From contig NC_063023.1 of assembly GCF_020509005.1 (NCBI RefSeq), positions 620,001-684,000 of the forward strand: 64,000 bases of DNA, written 5' to 3'. Within the stretch, counting starts at the first letter, position 1. Each line of letters opens with the position of its first letter. The translations under genes and the position numbers were made by a program. The notes under the pieces are model-generated. The model had not been told where the DNA came from and did no database searches. It saw only the letters and a program-made list of their open reading frames with translations. Positions 53,991 to 64,000 of this stretch are shown here, in pieces. The stretch is from Fulvia fulva. Its lineage: Eukaryota > Ascomycota > Dothideomycetes > Mycosphaerellales > Mycosphaerellaceae.

Positions 53991-56525
53991 TCACCTATGC
54001 CCAAACAACTCCAACTCCTCCCTCTTGCCTCCCTTCCCCGTCTCCTCCTTATCCTCCTCTTCACCCTCATCCTCATCATCCTCATCCTCCCACTCCTCAC
54101 CCTCACTACTCTCATCCTCCACCGCCTCCCCCACATGAACACTATCCCCACTCCCACCATCACTACCCCAAAGATCCGCACTCTCAACCCCCTCACTCCC
54201 CTCACTCCCGCTCCTCAACTTACTCCCCCCCATCCGCCTCTCCGGACCACTCCTCACACTCGCCGGCCGACGCGCCGCAAGATTCGGCAAATCCTCCTCA
54301 TCCCTCGCATCCAGACCTCGTAGATAATACCGCATTGGCGAAAGACTTCGACTAACGGCGTCAATCATTTCGTAGGGTGAGAACCGCGGTAGTTCGACGT
54401 TCGGCATATTGGGGAGATTCTGGCGGAGATTAGGCCAATTGGGGAGGTCAGGGAGGTTCGGCATTCGCGGCATGCGAGGCATGTCGGGGAGATTCGAGAG
54501 GGTTGGCAGGTTTGGCATGCTGGGTGTGGAGAAGCGAGAGGCTGTGAAGCTGGGGCGGCGGAGCTCTTCGTTGTGGACGAAGTAGCGGCCTGGGGATTGG
54601 GCGCCGCTGGAGAGTCGTGGTGATTGGGGGGAGCTGGAGAGGATGGGTTGTTGGGAGGGAGATTCGGGGACTTGGAGGGAGCTGGGAGCTTCGAGAGCGC
54701 TGTTGGCGAATTCTTCTGGTGTTTCGATGCCGATGCCTGCGTCGCGGAGGACGGCGTCGCCGGTGAAGTCGTGGCGGTGGACTTGCTGTTGCTGCCGCAT
54801 GATGCGCTCGGCTTCGGTCTCGTGGACGGCGGTCGGGGCCATTTGGTTGGTGTTGTAGCTGTCGCATCTCTGGCACTTTAGACCAAGCCAGTGGAAAGGA
54901 GTCCATGACCTGGCGCCGCAATCATTACACCCAACCCACACCTCCCTAGGTCTGCGTGGGCGGGTATCTGTCACGCCCGCCTGTCCTTGCGCAGCATCTG
55001 CCTCATCCCCATCTGGCCGCCCTTCAATATGCGGCAACACACCATCCAAAACTTCATCTTCCACCGGCATAGGCTGCGCCTCAATCTCATCATCCAGCTT
55101 CCTCCATTGCAGCTCCATATTCACCGCGCTCTTGCTACACACCGGACACTTGTACGTGACACCCATGAGATCCTTATAGCAGTCTCCATGCATATAATGC
55201 CCGCAAGGCAGACTCACCACCGCCGTCCTCGACTCGAAAAGCGGCACGAGACACAGCGGGCAGTTCCCCTCCGTAGCTCTTTCGATGCAAGGATGCGCCG
55301 CCGAAGTCGAAATGGAAATGCACACATTGCACCTCTTGCAATGCACATAGTCCTTCCCTAACCCTTCCCCAACCCGACAGATCCCACAATCGTCGCAATG
55401 ATAGATCCGCTTATTACTATCGTTATCCCAAAGCTTGCACTTCGAGCAGTAATACCACGCCGTATACTCCTCACAATTCACACAAATCTCCGCCGCAGGC
55501 TGTGGTGTCTGGCAGAGCATACACAGCATATTCTGCGTCTTTTTCCGATTGAGCTGATGCGCAAACGGCAAGTCTCTCGCATTGTCATGGCAATGCCGAC
55601 ACGGAAACCAGCGCTGGCAGTCAAAACACTGCACCTTCACATTCCGCTTATAATGCATGCACCCCAGATCCGGCAGCTCATCATCAATAGCCTCATCCAA
55701 TTCCCCCTCGACATCCCTCGGCGCCTTCGGCAGCGGGCTGAACACAGGCTCCAGATCGCCATGGCGGAGGTTATACGGGTTCTTCGGGTCGATAGGTAAC
55801 GCCGCAGCACCCAGCATAGGGGAAGCGGATCCATCGATGATATCCAAATCACCCGATGCATGGCTCTGGAGCGGTGAAGGAGCCTGGTCGCTTTTATGCT
55901 TCAAGTAATCCTGCATCATGAGGAAATGCATCCTCTGCGCCTTCTCTTCCGTCGATACAGCGAGCATCTTAATCTCCTGCAATTTCTGCCGCAGGTCCGA
56001 CATGCCATCGTTCTCGGGTATAGCGCCGTCCATGTTCGCCATGTTGTATTCGACGCGTGCCAGAGGGCGCTGCTCTTCCGGTGCTCCGATATCGTCGTTG
56101 TCGTTCGATGTTTCGATAGGTGATGAGGTATTCGTATCGTTCGCAGGGCTAGTAATACTCGGAGATCGAAGGGTTTCGGCGGCTTCATGCGCTGGGTTGA
56201 CGCTCATGCGCTCATCTGATGCGGTGGTACGTATAGGTAGCGAGGCGACACGGAAACGACGTGTGCTGCCGGCGAAGCTTCGCGGAGCATCCTGGACCTG
56301 CGGTATTGCCTCGACCACCACCAGATCGTCGTCGTCTTCTATCGTGATAGTTCCACAATCGCAAGCATCTGATCCATTCTGCCCACCACTCGACGTCGTG
56401 GGCTGTGAAGCATTTTGCACATGAGCTTGGCTTTCATGTGACAGGCGATCGAATGACGGAGTGTGCGGGCACAGCGGCGCCGATCCGCTGCTCTCTCCAC
56501 GGACTGCTTGCGCCGTGCCGCTCAT
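53991..56525 (-). CDS. CHY-type and RING zinc-finger E3 ubiquitin ligase (PIRH2/RCHY1-like), 844 aa
   Basis: Single-exon ORF. The first 280 residues are disordered. At about 290 the CHY zinc finger begins (CMHYKRNVKVQCFDCQRWFP, CRHCHDNARDLPFAHQL, MLCMLCQTPQPAAEICVNCE). It is followed by the CTCHY finger (YYCSKCKLWDND, YHCDDCGICRVGEG, HCKRCNVCISI) and a RING-H2-type finger (CPLCLVPLF, LPCGHYMHGDCYKDL, YKCPVCSKS). Near 555-585 is the zinc ribbon (CNDCGARSW...LKCQRCDSYNT). This order is that of PIRH2-type ligases, which ubiquitinate target proteins through the RING. The 250-residue C-terminal extension has Pro/Asn/Met/Leu-rich short repeats (MPNLPTLSNLPDMPRMPRMP) and an extremely acidic end. Relatives in animals are near 260 aa, so the N- and C-terminal extensions are fungal additions. 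Confidence 0.92.
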   Translation of the reverse strand: MSGTAQAVRGESSGSAPLCPHTPSFDRLSHESQAHVQNASQPTTSSGGQNGSDACDCGTITIEDDDDLVVVEAIPQVQDAPRSFAGSTRRFRVASLPIRTTASDERMSVNPAHEAAETLRSPSITSPANDTNTSSPIETSNDNDDIGAPEEQRPLARVEYNMANMDGAIPENDGMSDLRQKLQEIKMLAVSTEEKAQRMHFLMMQDYLKHKSDQAPSPLQSHASGDLDIIDGSASPMLGAAALPIDPKNPYNLRHGDLEPVFSPLPKAPRDVEGELDEAIDDELPDLGCMHYKRNVKVQCFDCQRWFPCRHCHDNARDLPFAHQLNRKKTQNMLCMLCQTPQPAAEICVNCEEYTAWYYCSKCKLWDNDSNKRIYHCDDCGICRVGEGLGKDYVHCKRCNVCISISTSAAHPCIERATEGNCPLCLVPLFESRTAVVSLPCGHYMHGDCYKDLMGVTYKCPVCSKSAVNMELQWRKLDDEIEAQPMPVEDEVLDGVLPHIEGRPDGDEADAAQGQAGVTDTRPRRPREVWVGCNDCGARSWTPFHWLGLKCQRCDSYNTNQMAPTAVHETEAERIMRQQQQVHRHDFTGDAVLRDAGIGIETPEEFANSALEAPSSLQVPESPSQQPILSSSPQSPRLSSGAQSPGRYFVHNEELRRPSFTASRFSTPSMPNLPTLSNLPDMPRMPRMPNLPDLPNWPNLRQNLPNMPNVELPRFSPYEMIDAVSRSLSPMRYYLRGLDARDEEDLPNLAARRPASVRSGPERRMGGSKLRSGSEGSEGVESADLWGSDGGSGDSVHVGEAVEDESSEGEEWEDEDDEDEGEEEDKEETGKGGKREELELFGHR

Positions 56526-57773
56526 TGATGAGGGATGCGCCTATAGGTGAAGACAGATGGTAGCAATGTGCCGTATGACCTGGAATGCATGTACAACACT
56601 CGCAGAGGACCACCTCCCCCATGCAAATGACGACGCATGCTGTCAGGCCCATACTGCCAATTGCATCGCCACAACCTCGCAAGCCAAGAGCGATGAAAAC
56701 CAGGTTTCGTTTCTCGAAATCGAGCAGGCAGTTGCATAAAATCCCAGTCACGTGGCACAGCTTTTATGCTCTGCACAAAGTGTTTCACGACCATCACACG
56801 AACCACCTCAACACGATATACGAAACAACAAATCTTTGATCACGATCACACGGAACACACAAGCCGAAAGCGATCTGCACCGAACACTCTAGCAATAGTC
56901 GGAGACTTCAAGCACCGTCAACGTCTCCAATCAAAAATTGATGCCTTACACAAATGAAAGCCACACAAGCGATCCGGCATCCTTCGTCCCGTGTTTGGAA
57001 TAGAGCTGTTGGTCCACGAGTTGCACTACAACCAGTGGTATTGGCCATGCACTGGCCAGCCTGTCAACCTGTACGAATCTAGACACCTTAAGTGGAGCAT
57101 ATCAGGCTAAATTAGGCATCAATATCTTCATCGTCGCCTTGAAAAGTGACTTCAAGGTCGATTTGGGGGCCAAAGTGACGCCACCATACTACGGCCATAA
57201 AAGAGCCACTATGGTACCGTTGGTTGGCCAGGTGGCTATATCTCAGCCAGCGTGGATACAACAACGCTAATTTGGAATGCTTCCAGGAACAAACAGAAAC
57301 AAAACAGAACATGTGGCGTTCCCACTCGAAGCCACTACACGCTCCAACACCATTCACACATCACTATCAACAACTCGAGAGTCTTGGATGCATGCACTGC
57401 CAATGTGAACGTCTCTCAGATCGTAACATATGATATATACAAAGCTAGCATCACAGCCGTCTTGTAGGCCATCGTCTATACGTCCCGTCTCCCTCTCAGG
57501 TCATCACGACCCAGCAGACAGGACCTCACGACGGCGTAAGTGTAGTATAGTATACAACCGCCCGCCTTTTTGCTGTAGCAAATCATAACCAGTAAATGCG
57601 ATGATGGGTATCTCGTAACAACATAGCGCCAAAAGCAAACCCTGTCCAACCAACCACCCTTTTTCGTTCCAAATTCTCGCACTGTATTCATCCCGGTCTG
57701 TGGTGATGTGATGTGATGTGTTTTCATGTATTCTTCGGTGTGATGTGTTTTATTATTGAGCGCTAGCGCGCTT
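56526..57773. other. Intergenic, no gene seen
   Basis: This 1.25-kb gap is the promoter side of the CHY/RING gene and the 3' flank of the Ras-GEF. The Ras-GEF side has the short repeat TGATGTGATGTGATGTG near 57700-57722. No coding frame is convincing. Confidence 0.5.
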
Positions 57774-60700
57774 CTAATCTGGGTCTGCGTGGATCGACAG
57801 CGTCGTCTGGCTGCGCATGTTCATAAAGGAGGTGCTCTTGTGGAAGAAGTCGAAGCGCTCCATCGTTGTGGGCGGGGGCGTGGCATGATGGCCACCAGCG
57901 GTTGGAGGACGCTGTGCGTCGCTTTCGCTTCGGAAGGAGAGGGTGTGTTTTCTCTCTTCCTGCTTTGGTTCGACTGCGAGACTGCGGCGGTGGAAGATGC
58001 TGACCATGTCGTCGTGGCCTCCGCGCATGCGCTGTAGGTATTGCTCGAGCCATGTCTGCACTTCCGGCACTGGCTTGAGCTTGTATTGCACTTGGAACTT
58101 TTGTAGGTGGCTGATGATCTTCGCAATGCGCATGTACATGTCAAAGTTGATGACCGAGATGGGTCCACCCTCGGCTGACGTGCTCCCCGGTAGTTCTCGT
58201 CTCTTGGGGTTGCCAGCAAGAACAAATGTCAGGTCCGTAAGGTAGACTCCGAGGAAAGGCAGGCAGGGTGCTGTAGGTGACTCGAGCCTTTTGCGGAGCA
58301 TTGAATAGTTCTTCGACATGTCCACCACCTTGTCCAATGCATCCAGCTCGGCCTTGATAGGCTTCTTGACCAGATCCCAAGTCTTCTTCAGTCGCTGTAT
58401 GACAGAAGAATGGATGGAACACATTATAGCCATGACGCAGTCGTAGTTGCTGAGCTCGAGACACGCCGTACCGATCCTAGCCCATTGCTTGATTGTCTTT
58501 GCTCGCTTCTTGGGATCCTCTGGAGCAAGTATGGAGTCATTGACCAAGTGGGACAGGTCGGTATTCAACTGGCACATGTTTCGAACGTTCTTGGCTCTCT
58601 TGGTGTTGGGTCGGGTCCAGTCCATGCTGAGCAGCTCTTCCGGGCGAATCTCACAGTATTCCTTCATCACCAGGAGCGTAATCTGTCGCGCAATTTCTTT
58701 CGGGTCGAAATCAATGATGCTACATGCCGCGCCACCTCCATTAGCCACCCGTATTGCATTCAACTGCTTAAGGGTGATGAGTGGCTCAGGCACGTTGGCA
58801 GCATTGTTGACAAGGTGCGAGCCGATAGACATGCTTGACTTTCCCACGCCGGATACAAGGGGTCCGTTGCTCTTGCCATTGGCATAACCTTCCGTGATCC
58901 TCTTGGTGAGCTCAGCAAGCCTGTCGCCGGCCGCAGGTAAAACCTGCTTCAGCTTGTGCATGGCGAAGAATCGGATCTCACCGAGTGCGTCCTTATCAGC
59001 GTCGGCACACCAGTATGTCTCCAGCCAGCCTTTGAAGACATTGTAGATCCTAAGGCGAGCTGGGGTTCCTACGGTTCTGCTGTCGCCGATGTAGTCGAAA
59101 CGCTGTATGAGTGCCTGGGCGAATTCTCGCGGTTCGCAGAATTTGCGGAAAGTGAGAAAGAATGCAGTGACAAATTGCGGATCAGGGGCCGAGTCATGGG
59201 TAGTCAACTGCTCAACGAGCGCAGACAGACTGCCTCCAGTGACCTGGCCATCCTTGTTGAAGGTCAACTCGTGCGCGTATGTCTGCTGCAGCAGAGCTTC
59301 ACCATCGATGCTATCATCCGTGATCAGGGAGCGCATGCTCGAGATACTGGCGAAGCTGCTCATCATGGCATGATCCGAGGGGGCCTCTTTGTCGGGCGTT
59401 GTTGCACGGGTCGACACTGACACAATCGTCGTCCTAGAATCGCGCGCGCTGCTGCAGAATGTGTCCGTGGAGCCTGAAATCGAGAAGCCAACACTATCCT
59501 TGCGAGCAGGGCTGGTTGAGTCAGCTCGAACCGATCTTGGACTCCTCAAGGTGTCGACATGCAAGCTCGAAGATTGCGACCCGCCCATGGTAGACCTCCG
59601 CTGCACTGCAGGCGGTGGAGGAAGAGGCTTCTGTTCTGGGGCTGCTGTCGTGGTCGACTCGACTACGGTTGCTTTCTCCGTAGTTGATGGCTCTGCAACA
59701 TCCTGCTCCTCCTCGAGAGGAGTGTCGTCCTTGATTACTGGCGGTGGTGGTGGCATGAGAATCTTCGACATTCGCTTGATCGAGATGCGTTTCGAGGAAC
59801 GTCTGTCCAAAGCATCATCTTGTGGCATGCTGTCAATCCGCCGCGGTATCTCGTGATTTGATCCTGATAATTGTACTGTCCTAAGCTCAAAATCTCCGAT
59901 TTGCTCAATCAATTGGCGTGTCTTCACGACGCACTCGCCAGTGTTTCGTATCAAGTTCGTACCAACACTGATCAGATGGTTAGTCTTATCCGGAAGCATG
60001 ATGACATCGTCGTCCTCCGAGTCGGAGAATCGAAAAACGTCCTGTGTTGATTTGGCCAATTCTTCCAGCTTTATTTCGAACTCGTCCTTGGACTGTTGGA
60101 CGAGCGAGGACTTTTGAGGATCATGCGTGTAGACCTCATCGATGATCGCCAGTAGGTTCCGACAGACTTGCACCAACCGTTCAGTCGTAGCAACAAGCTC
60201 TGCTGATGGCCTCGAGTGTAGATGGTGTCCTATGAAGGCACCGATATGGCTGATGCAAATATCATGGACTTTGGCGAGCTGCTCGAGGGCCAAAGGGCCG
60301 GATCTGGCGTGGTTGCTTTCGCTTGGTACGAGTGACACACGATGGGCAGCCAGACCATCCGGCGGCGAAAACGCCATCGACAAGCGAGGCGCACGCTCTT
60401 CCGGGAATTTCTGCTCTTCATTGGCGACAGTTTCATGACTACTGGTGTGGCTCGTCTCAGAAATCTCTGGGAAATGCTTAGCCGAGTCGATCGCGTCCAC
60501 CGTGTCTCTCTTCGTGTTGACAGAAGCCTGGGTGTCGATGGCCAATCCGATGCTCTCGATCGGTGGGGTCAGTGGGCGGCGTGGCGCATTCTTCGATTCA
60601 CCTTTCTTCGTCTCCGTTGTCCAGACATCAGTAAAGCTCGCTGCTCTCGTGACCATCCGGAATGCCTTCGAGATGAGATCGTCAAGCAAAACATGGATTA

Positions 60701-61514
60701 CCTCTCCCGCGAAAGCTTCGCCGATCGTTTCCTGGAGCTTCTTGGCGATTTGCACAAGTGAAGAGAGATCTGCCAGAAGACCTTTTCGCATTCGTCTCAC
60801 GCCAGCGTGTCGCTTCACTGTCGCTGCGTCGCGGTGTAGACAGTCTGCACGCTCTAGTAGGTACCTCACACCAGCGATCAGTCCTCTGATATAATCTTGC
60901 CTGACAAACGTGGATAGGCTCGCATCCTCACTTGCTCCTAGCAGATCCCAGAACTGTGTCATGGCATTGAGCAAGTTGCGCAAGTATGGATGGTCGTACG
61001 CTTCGCAATAGTTTGTCGGCAGCCAGCCTCGCTCACTCGTGTTCAGCACAGTGCCATCTGCCCATCCGTTGGCGTGAACACAATGTACCAGTATCAGGTC
61101 GCCAGGCCTTAGGGCGACCGCCGACTGCGAAGCATCGTCGTCGGGCATCGATTCGGCTGAAGGCGCAAAGGAGTACATCGCGCGGAGGTAGTTGTGGAAG
61201 AGTGATTGCGCTGCGGGTTGCAGATCCATCTCAGAATCAGGCGATGGACTCACCGGTGTCTGAGGGGGAGTGATGTGCGACACAAACCCAGCGGTCGTTA
61301 TCGTCGTCGTTTCGATGTTCTGGGAAGGCTTCCGGCGGCTTGAAGTCGCACTCGCGGTAGAAGAGTGGATTATTCTGGTCGCTGGTGCCGAAGGTCGTCG
61401 CGAGGCTCCTGATTCGCTCCATGTTCCATCGTTGGCCGTGTGCCAGTTCTCACTAATAGGTCGGGAATGCCTGGACTCCGCGCCAATGCTGACGGGCCCC
61501 TCGCTCGTATCCAT
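57774..61514 (-). CDS. CDC25: Cdc25-type Ras guanine-nucleotide exchange factor, 1246 aa
   Basis: It loads Ras with GTP upstream of adenylate cyclase or MAPK signalling. The ORF has no intron. An SH3-like domain lies at about residues 110-175 (LRAMYSFAP, ALRPGDLILVHCVHANGWAD, RGWLPTNYCEAYD). A helical middle part follows with IRGLIAGVRYLLERADCLHR and HICISHIGAFIGHHLHSRPS. The RasGEF N-terminal motif is at about 720-870 (LVEQLTTHDSAPDPQFVTAF, FLTFRKFCEPREFAQALIQR). The catalytic CDC25 homology domain is at about 915-1165 (FDPKEIARQITLLVMKEYCE, PCLPFLGVYLTDLTFVLAGN, INFDMYMRIAKIISHLQKFQ). The invariant PCLPFLGVYLTDLTF segment is intact, so the protein should be active. The tail of about 85 residues is polar. 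The start at 61514 is the first ATG of a frame that stays protein-like throughout. Confidence 0.95.
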   Translation of the reverse strand: MDTSEGPVSIGAESRHSRPISENWHTANDGTWSESGASRRPSAPATRIIHSSTASATSSRRKPSQNIETTTITTAGFVSHITPPQTPVSPSPDSEMDLQPAAQSLFHNYLRAMYSFAPSAESMPDDDASQSAVALRPGDLILVHCVHANGWADGTVLNTSERGWLPTNYCEAYDHPYLRNLLNAMTQFWDLLGASEDASLSTFVRQDYIRGLIAGVRYLLERADCLHRDAATVKRHAGVRRMRKGLLADLSSLVQIAKKLQETIGEAFAGEVIHVLLDDLISKAFRMVTRAASFTDVWTTETKKGESKNAPRRPLTPPIESIGLAIDTQASVNTKRDTVDAIDSAKHFPEISETSHTSSHETVANEEQKFPEERAPRLSMAFSPPDGLAAHRVSLVPSESNHARSGPLALEQLAKVHDICISHIGAFIGHHLHSRPSAELVATTERLVQVCRNLLAIIDEVYTHDPQKSSLVQQSKDEFEIKLEELAKSTQDVFRFSDSEDDDVIMLPDKTNHLISVGTNLIRNTGECVVKTRQLIEQIGDFELRTVQLSGSNHEIPRRIDSMPQDDALDRRSSKRISIKRMSKILMPPPPPVIKDDTPLEEEQDVAEPSTTEKATVVESTTTAAPEQKPLPPPPAVQRRSTMGGSQSSSLHVDTLRSPRSVRADSTSPARKDSVGFSISGSTDTFCSSARDSRTTIVSVSTRATTPDKEAPSDHAMMSSFASISSMRSLITDDSIDGEALLQQTYAHELTFNKDGQVTGGSLSALVEQLTTHDSAPDPQFVTAFFLTFRKFCEPREFAQALIQRFDYIGDSRTVGTPARLRIYNVFKGWLETYWCADADKDALGEIRFFAMHKLKQVLPAAGDRLAELTKRITEGYANGKSNGPLVSGVGKSSMSIGSHLVNNAANVPEPLITLKQLNAIRVANGGGAACSIIDFDPKEIARQITLLVMKEYCEIRPEELLSMDWTRPNTKRAKNVRNMCQLNTDLSHLVNDSILAPEDPKKRAKTIKQWARIGTACLELSNYDCVMAIMCSIHSSVIQRLKKTWDLVKKPIKAELDALDKVVDMSKNYSMLRKRLESPTAPCLPFLGVYLTDLTFVLAGNPKRRELPGSTSAEGGPISVINFDMYMRIAKIISHLQKFQVQYKLKPVPEVQTWLEQYLQRMRGGHDDMVSIFHRRSLAVEPKQEERKHTLSFRSESDAQRPPTAGGHHATPPPTTMERFDFFHKSTSFMNMRSQTTLSIHADPD

Positions 61515-63410
61515 TTGTCCAGATTCGAGCGGAAGTGAGGTGAGTGCTGAATCGCTGATTATCTCACATGCGGCGCAAACATCGGGGTAACCGATCCGTG
61601 AGTGATGGGTGAATCGTCAACAAGGATGCGCGCCTAAGGAACTGCTATTGACGCCTGTGCTGTCAGTATTCTGTGGTAGCATGTTGTGTTGCTGGTGTGG
61701 AATGCATGGCACGCGACAACCGACATGTGTCGGTAGCAGAGCCCCGCTTACACTTTCGTAACTTTAGAAAGACATTGCGGAGGGCAGAACTCAATGGTGT
61801 ACTGCAGGGGTGGCCTCACCTGAACAGTTCTGTCCGGAGCACTTTCACCCTTTTCCGTCTGAGGACCTGAACGTTGTCTGCGGATGCTGGTATCAGAATG
61901 GTTTCGCCGTGTCCCGTCCAATCGCAATTCGTCTGATGCAGGATGCTTCGATCGAGTCCAGTTGCCGTCCAAAGGCAGTCGCAGGCAGTGTTCGTGTGGT
62001 AATTAGTTGCTGCAATGAATGTCCTAGAGCTGACGTTTCAAGTGTTCGTGTTCGCAGAGGGGAGCTGGAAAGACAGTCTGGATGTTCGAATCGGTCCAAG
62101 CAAGGGTGTTCGGTCCCTGCCTCGCCTCGAAGGATGAATCGAAGGAGTGACCGGCGTGAAGCAAGGTCGATTATGTGGTATTCGTGATTGGCCGTCGGCG
62201 CCTTACTTTTTGCAACTTGCTGTACCTGCTGCCGCGTGAAAGAGTGGCTTTGAGCGGACGCGCTCGTTGCATGTCTGGAAGAGCAGACGGAGAGCGCGCA
62301 GCACACAGCGATTGTGATGAGTGGCAGTCTGCACGAGCTGTTGCGCCGTCACCCACTTCGGCAGTATGGCGTAGCAACTGCGTTTAGGTTGAGCACTCCG
62401 GCACCACTGATCGTCGGCCTGCAGGACAGCCGACAGAGGTAGCCTCTTTGGTGAACACCAACGCTACGGTTAAGTGTGGCTAGGCGGTAGTGCGTGCAGC
62501 TACTGGCCCAGCCGGTCTCCTGGAAGGGTTGTTATTCGACTGCCAAATCTGCTGTGCCGTCCAGTAGTGCAGCACGAACAGCTGTGGAGTGCTGTCGCTG
62601 GGTGAATAAGCACATGTGGCCCTCATTGGAGAGGTGTCTAATGGGAGACGTATGAGCCGCACTTCTCCCGGGCTGGTCGGACATCCCCCGTGGAGTCCCT
62701 TTGCTCGGAGCAGATCATCAGGAATAGCTGCACGCTGGACACGGCTGGCTGCCCAAAAACAGGAGAAACGGAGGCGGCGTCGCTAGTGGTGAGTAAAGAC
62801 TCGGGAGCTCTGCGCTGCATAAGATCCAAGCACGCGCTCAAGGACAGGCTCCCCTTGCCGCCGAGTCAAAGTTCCAGTCGGCAGTGAAGATGTTATGTAA
62901 CCTCATCCCGGCTGCTCTATCTGAAACACATCCGCCTTCCCTGCAGCTGCATCTCGTGTCTGCGCGTTGATGTCCCCGATCTGTGATGAACGTGCAGGAG
63001 CCTCACCTCAGCTGAACGCCGTCGTGTGTCTGTATATCCTCCCTCTACCACGATGCGCCCGTGAGGCCATCGTCTGTCCTCCATGAAACAACACAGCAAC
63101 TTCAGGGCAGCCACCACGGTGCTCACATTCAAGCTTCCGAGCTACCAACCGTCTGTCAGCCCGGCAAATTGGCAAAACGATCAGCACGAGCGCCATCGAT
63201 TCTGGCCTAGACACAAGCACGCGGTGTTGACAACTCTGCATAAAAGCACATGCAAAAGCAACGCTGCAAGTTCAACCATCACGTCTCCAGAGCAATGGGC
63301 CGCTAGACGGAGGTGCAGAAGCGGGTGCTGGGATGGAAGCTGAACTTTGGTCATGAACTTCACCCGCTTGCTGGGTGAGCCCCTGTTCGATTGGATTCTA
63401 CTCCAACGCC
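61515..63410. other. Intergenic, no gene seen
   Basis: 1.9 kb upstream of the Ras-GEF. Frames up to 137 codons exist on both strands but are rich in Ser, Arg and His and contradict each other. No mobile-element motif, RNA gene or long repeat was found by eye. Confidence 0.45.
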
Positions 63411-63734
63411 TTACTTTTTCCTGCCGAGACCCGTCTTCTCAATGTCCACTCTGCCGTCTGTGTGCGTGCGAACAGGCACCGCGGGCGCGTCGATAGACTC
63501 GATACGAAGAGCGCGATCGTTGTGGCCGCGTACAAACACACTATAGCGTGAAGAATAGAGCATCCACATCAGCCTGGGTTTCGCGGAATCGGCCGGCACA
63601 GTAAACCATTTACCATTGTGGTATGCACGACTCGTGGGCCGCATGGACTCGCTCGCTTACGTGCATCCGTCCTTCCAGACGCGAACATGCGGCTCAAAGC
63701 GCCGCAGTGTGGCAGAGACCTCGTCGGCAAGCAT
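63411..63734 (-). CDS. Possible small spliced protein or 3' part of a larger gene
   Basis: Two exon-like pieces are 63734-63661 and 63573-63411, joined across an 87-nt intron (GTAAGC donor, CCCAG acceptor) with the frame kept: MLADEVSATLRRFEPHVRVW, KDGCT, then LMWMLYSSRYSVFVRGHNDR and a basic C-terminus, 78 aa in all. The splice joins two segments that are each protein-like, which is the main support. The upstream exon is open a few codons before the ATG and may begin after an acceptor at GCAAG or ACAG, so the gene could extend beyond the window. No domain recognised. Confidence 0.35.
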
Positions 63735-64000
63735 AGCCTGTTCCTTGCATCGGAAATGGTTGATTCAGATGTTTGATATTGCGTGAACACAGAAGATACT
63801 GCTTCTTGACCAGCAGACTAGCAATGTTTCGACTCTGGTGAACCTGCGGACGAGCCGTCAGTTCGTACTTAGCACCGCTGACGTGGTTCTACCATCGCCT
63901 GTCAAGATTACATGTACTGTCAGCCGTCTGCATAAGCATGACAGACACCAGGAGTCGTCTCGCAGCTTGACGTACGAAACCACAGGAATAGTGACTTCTT
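63735..64000. other. Window edge, no gene seen
   Basis: No clear exon; possible upstream exons of the small minus-strand gene could lie here or beyond the edge. Confidence 0.4.

Noticed and set aside
57774..61514. A shared signalling cluster (Ras-GEF, PHO81, MHYT, Mid2-like, AXL2)
   Set aside because: The genes are scattered over 50 kb on both strands with unrelated genes between them; co-occurrence alone does not support a functional cluster.
62820..62890. TTGCCGCCGAG word resembling the motif family
   Set aside because: Only the short GC-rich word matches; the flanks and the translation (KDRLPLPPSQSSSRQ) do not.

Overview
The window looks like nuclear DNA of a filamentous ascomycete, probably a dothideomycete (inference). 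Genes are spaced 0.3-2 kb apart on both strands. Introns are short (46-87 nt) with GT..AG ends and usually a CTRAY-type branch site. Several families are fungus-specific or have fungal architecture: PHO81/NUC-2, AXL2, COA1, a CDC25-type Ras exchange factor, a MHYT membrane sensor and 2EXR/F-box-like proteins. I found no bacterial signals, no tRNA or rRNA genes and no CRISPR array. Exon joints below were worked out by hand from splice sites and reading frames and are not backed by transcripts.

Layout. 1-3.9 kb: no recognisable gene. 3.9-11.2 kb: a Q/P-rich protein with a 78-bp tandem repeat, a weak ORF, a DJ-1/PfpI-family gene with a one-base frame break near its start, and a Mid2-like wall-sensor-type membrane protein. 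11.8-17.2 kb: a small spliced protein of unknown function, a 2EXR-like protein, a mitochondrial ACOT9-type acyl-CoA thioesterase and a divergently transcribed unknown protein. 18.5-29.5 kb: the MHYT sensor, a small Cys-rich protein, a second 2EXR-like protein, a 1026-aa coiled-coil protein and a 680-aa conserved-looking protein. 31-38.9 kb: a C2H2 zinc-finger protein, a frame-broken unknown gene, a FAD oxidoreductase, COA1, and two small tandem genes whose proteins share a VDMIG C-terminus. 40.5-48.3 kb: a METTL21-type methyltransferase, a decayed region holding copies of an unrecognised short coding motif, a palindrome, PHO81, and one more copy of the motif. 48.4-61.5 kb: AXL2, a decayed TPR/DUF4470 gene, a CHY/RING ubiquitin ligase and the Ras-GEF. 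61.5-64 kb: mostly empty apart from one small spliced ORF.

How the genes relate. There is no biosynthetic cluster or operon-like unit. Several genes have sensing or signalling roles (Ras-GEF, PHO81, MHYT, Mid2-like, AXL2), but they are scattered and I infer no shared pathway. The least explained material is the short-motif family at 42-43 kb and 48.2 kb and the VDMIG gene pair at 37.6-38.9 kb.
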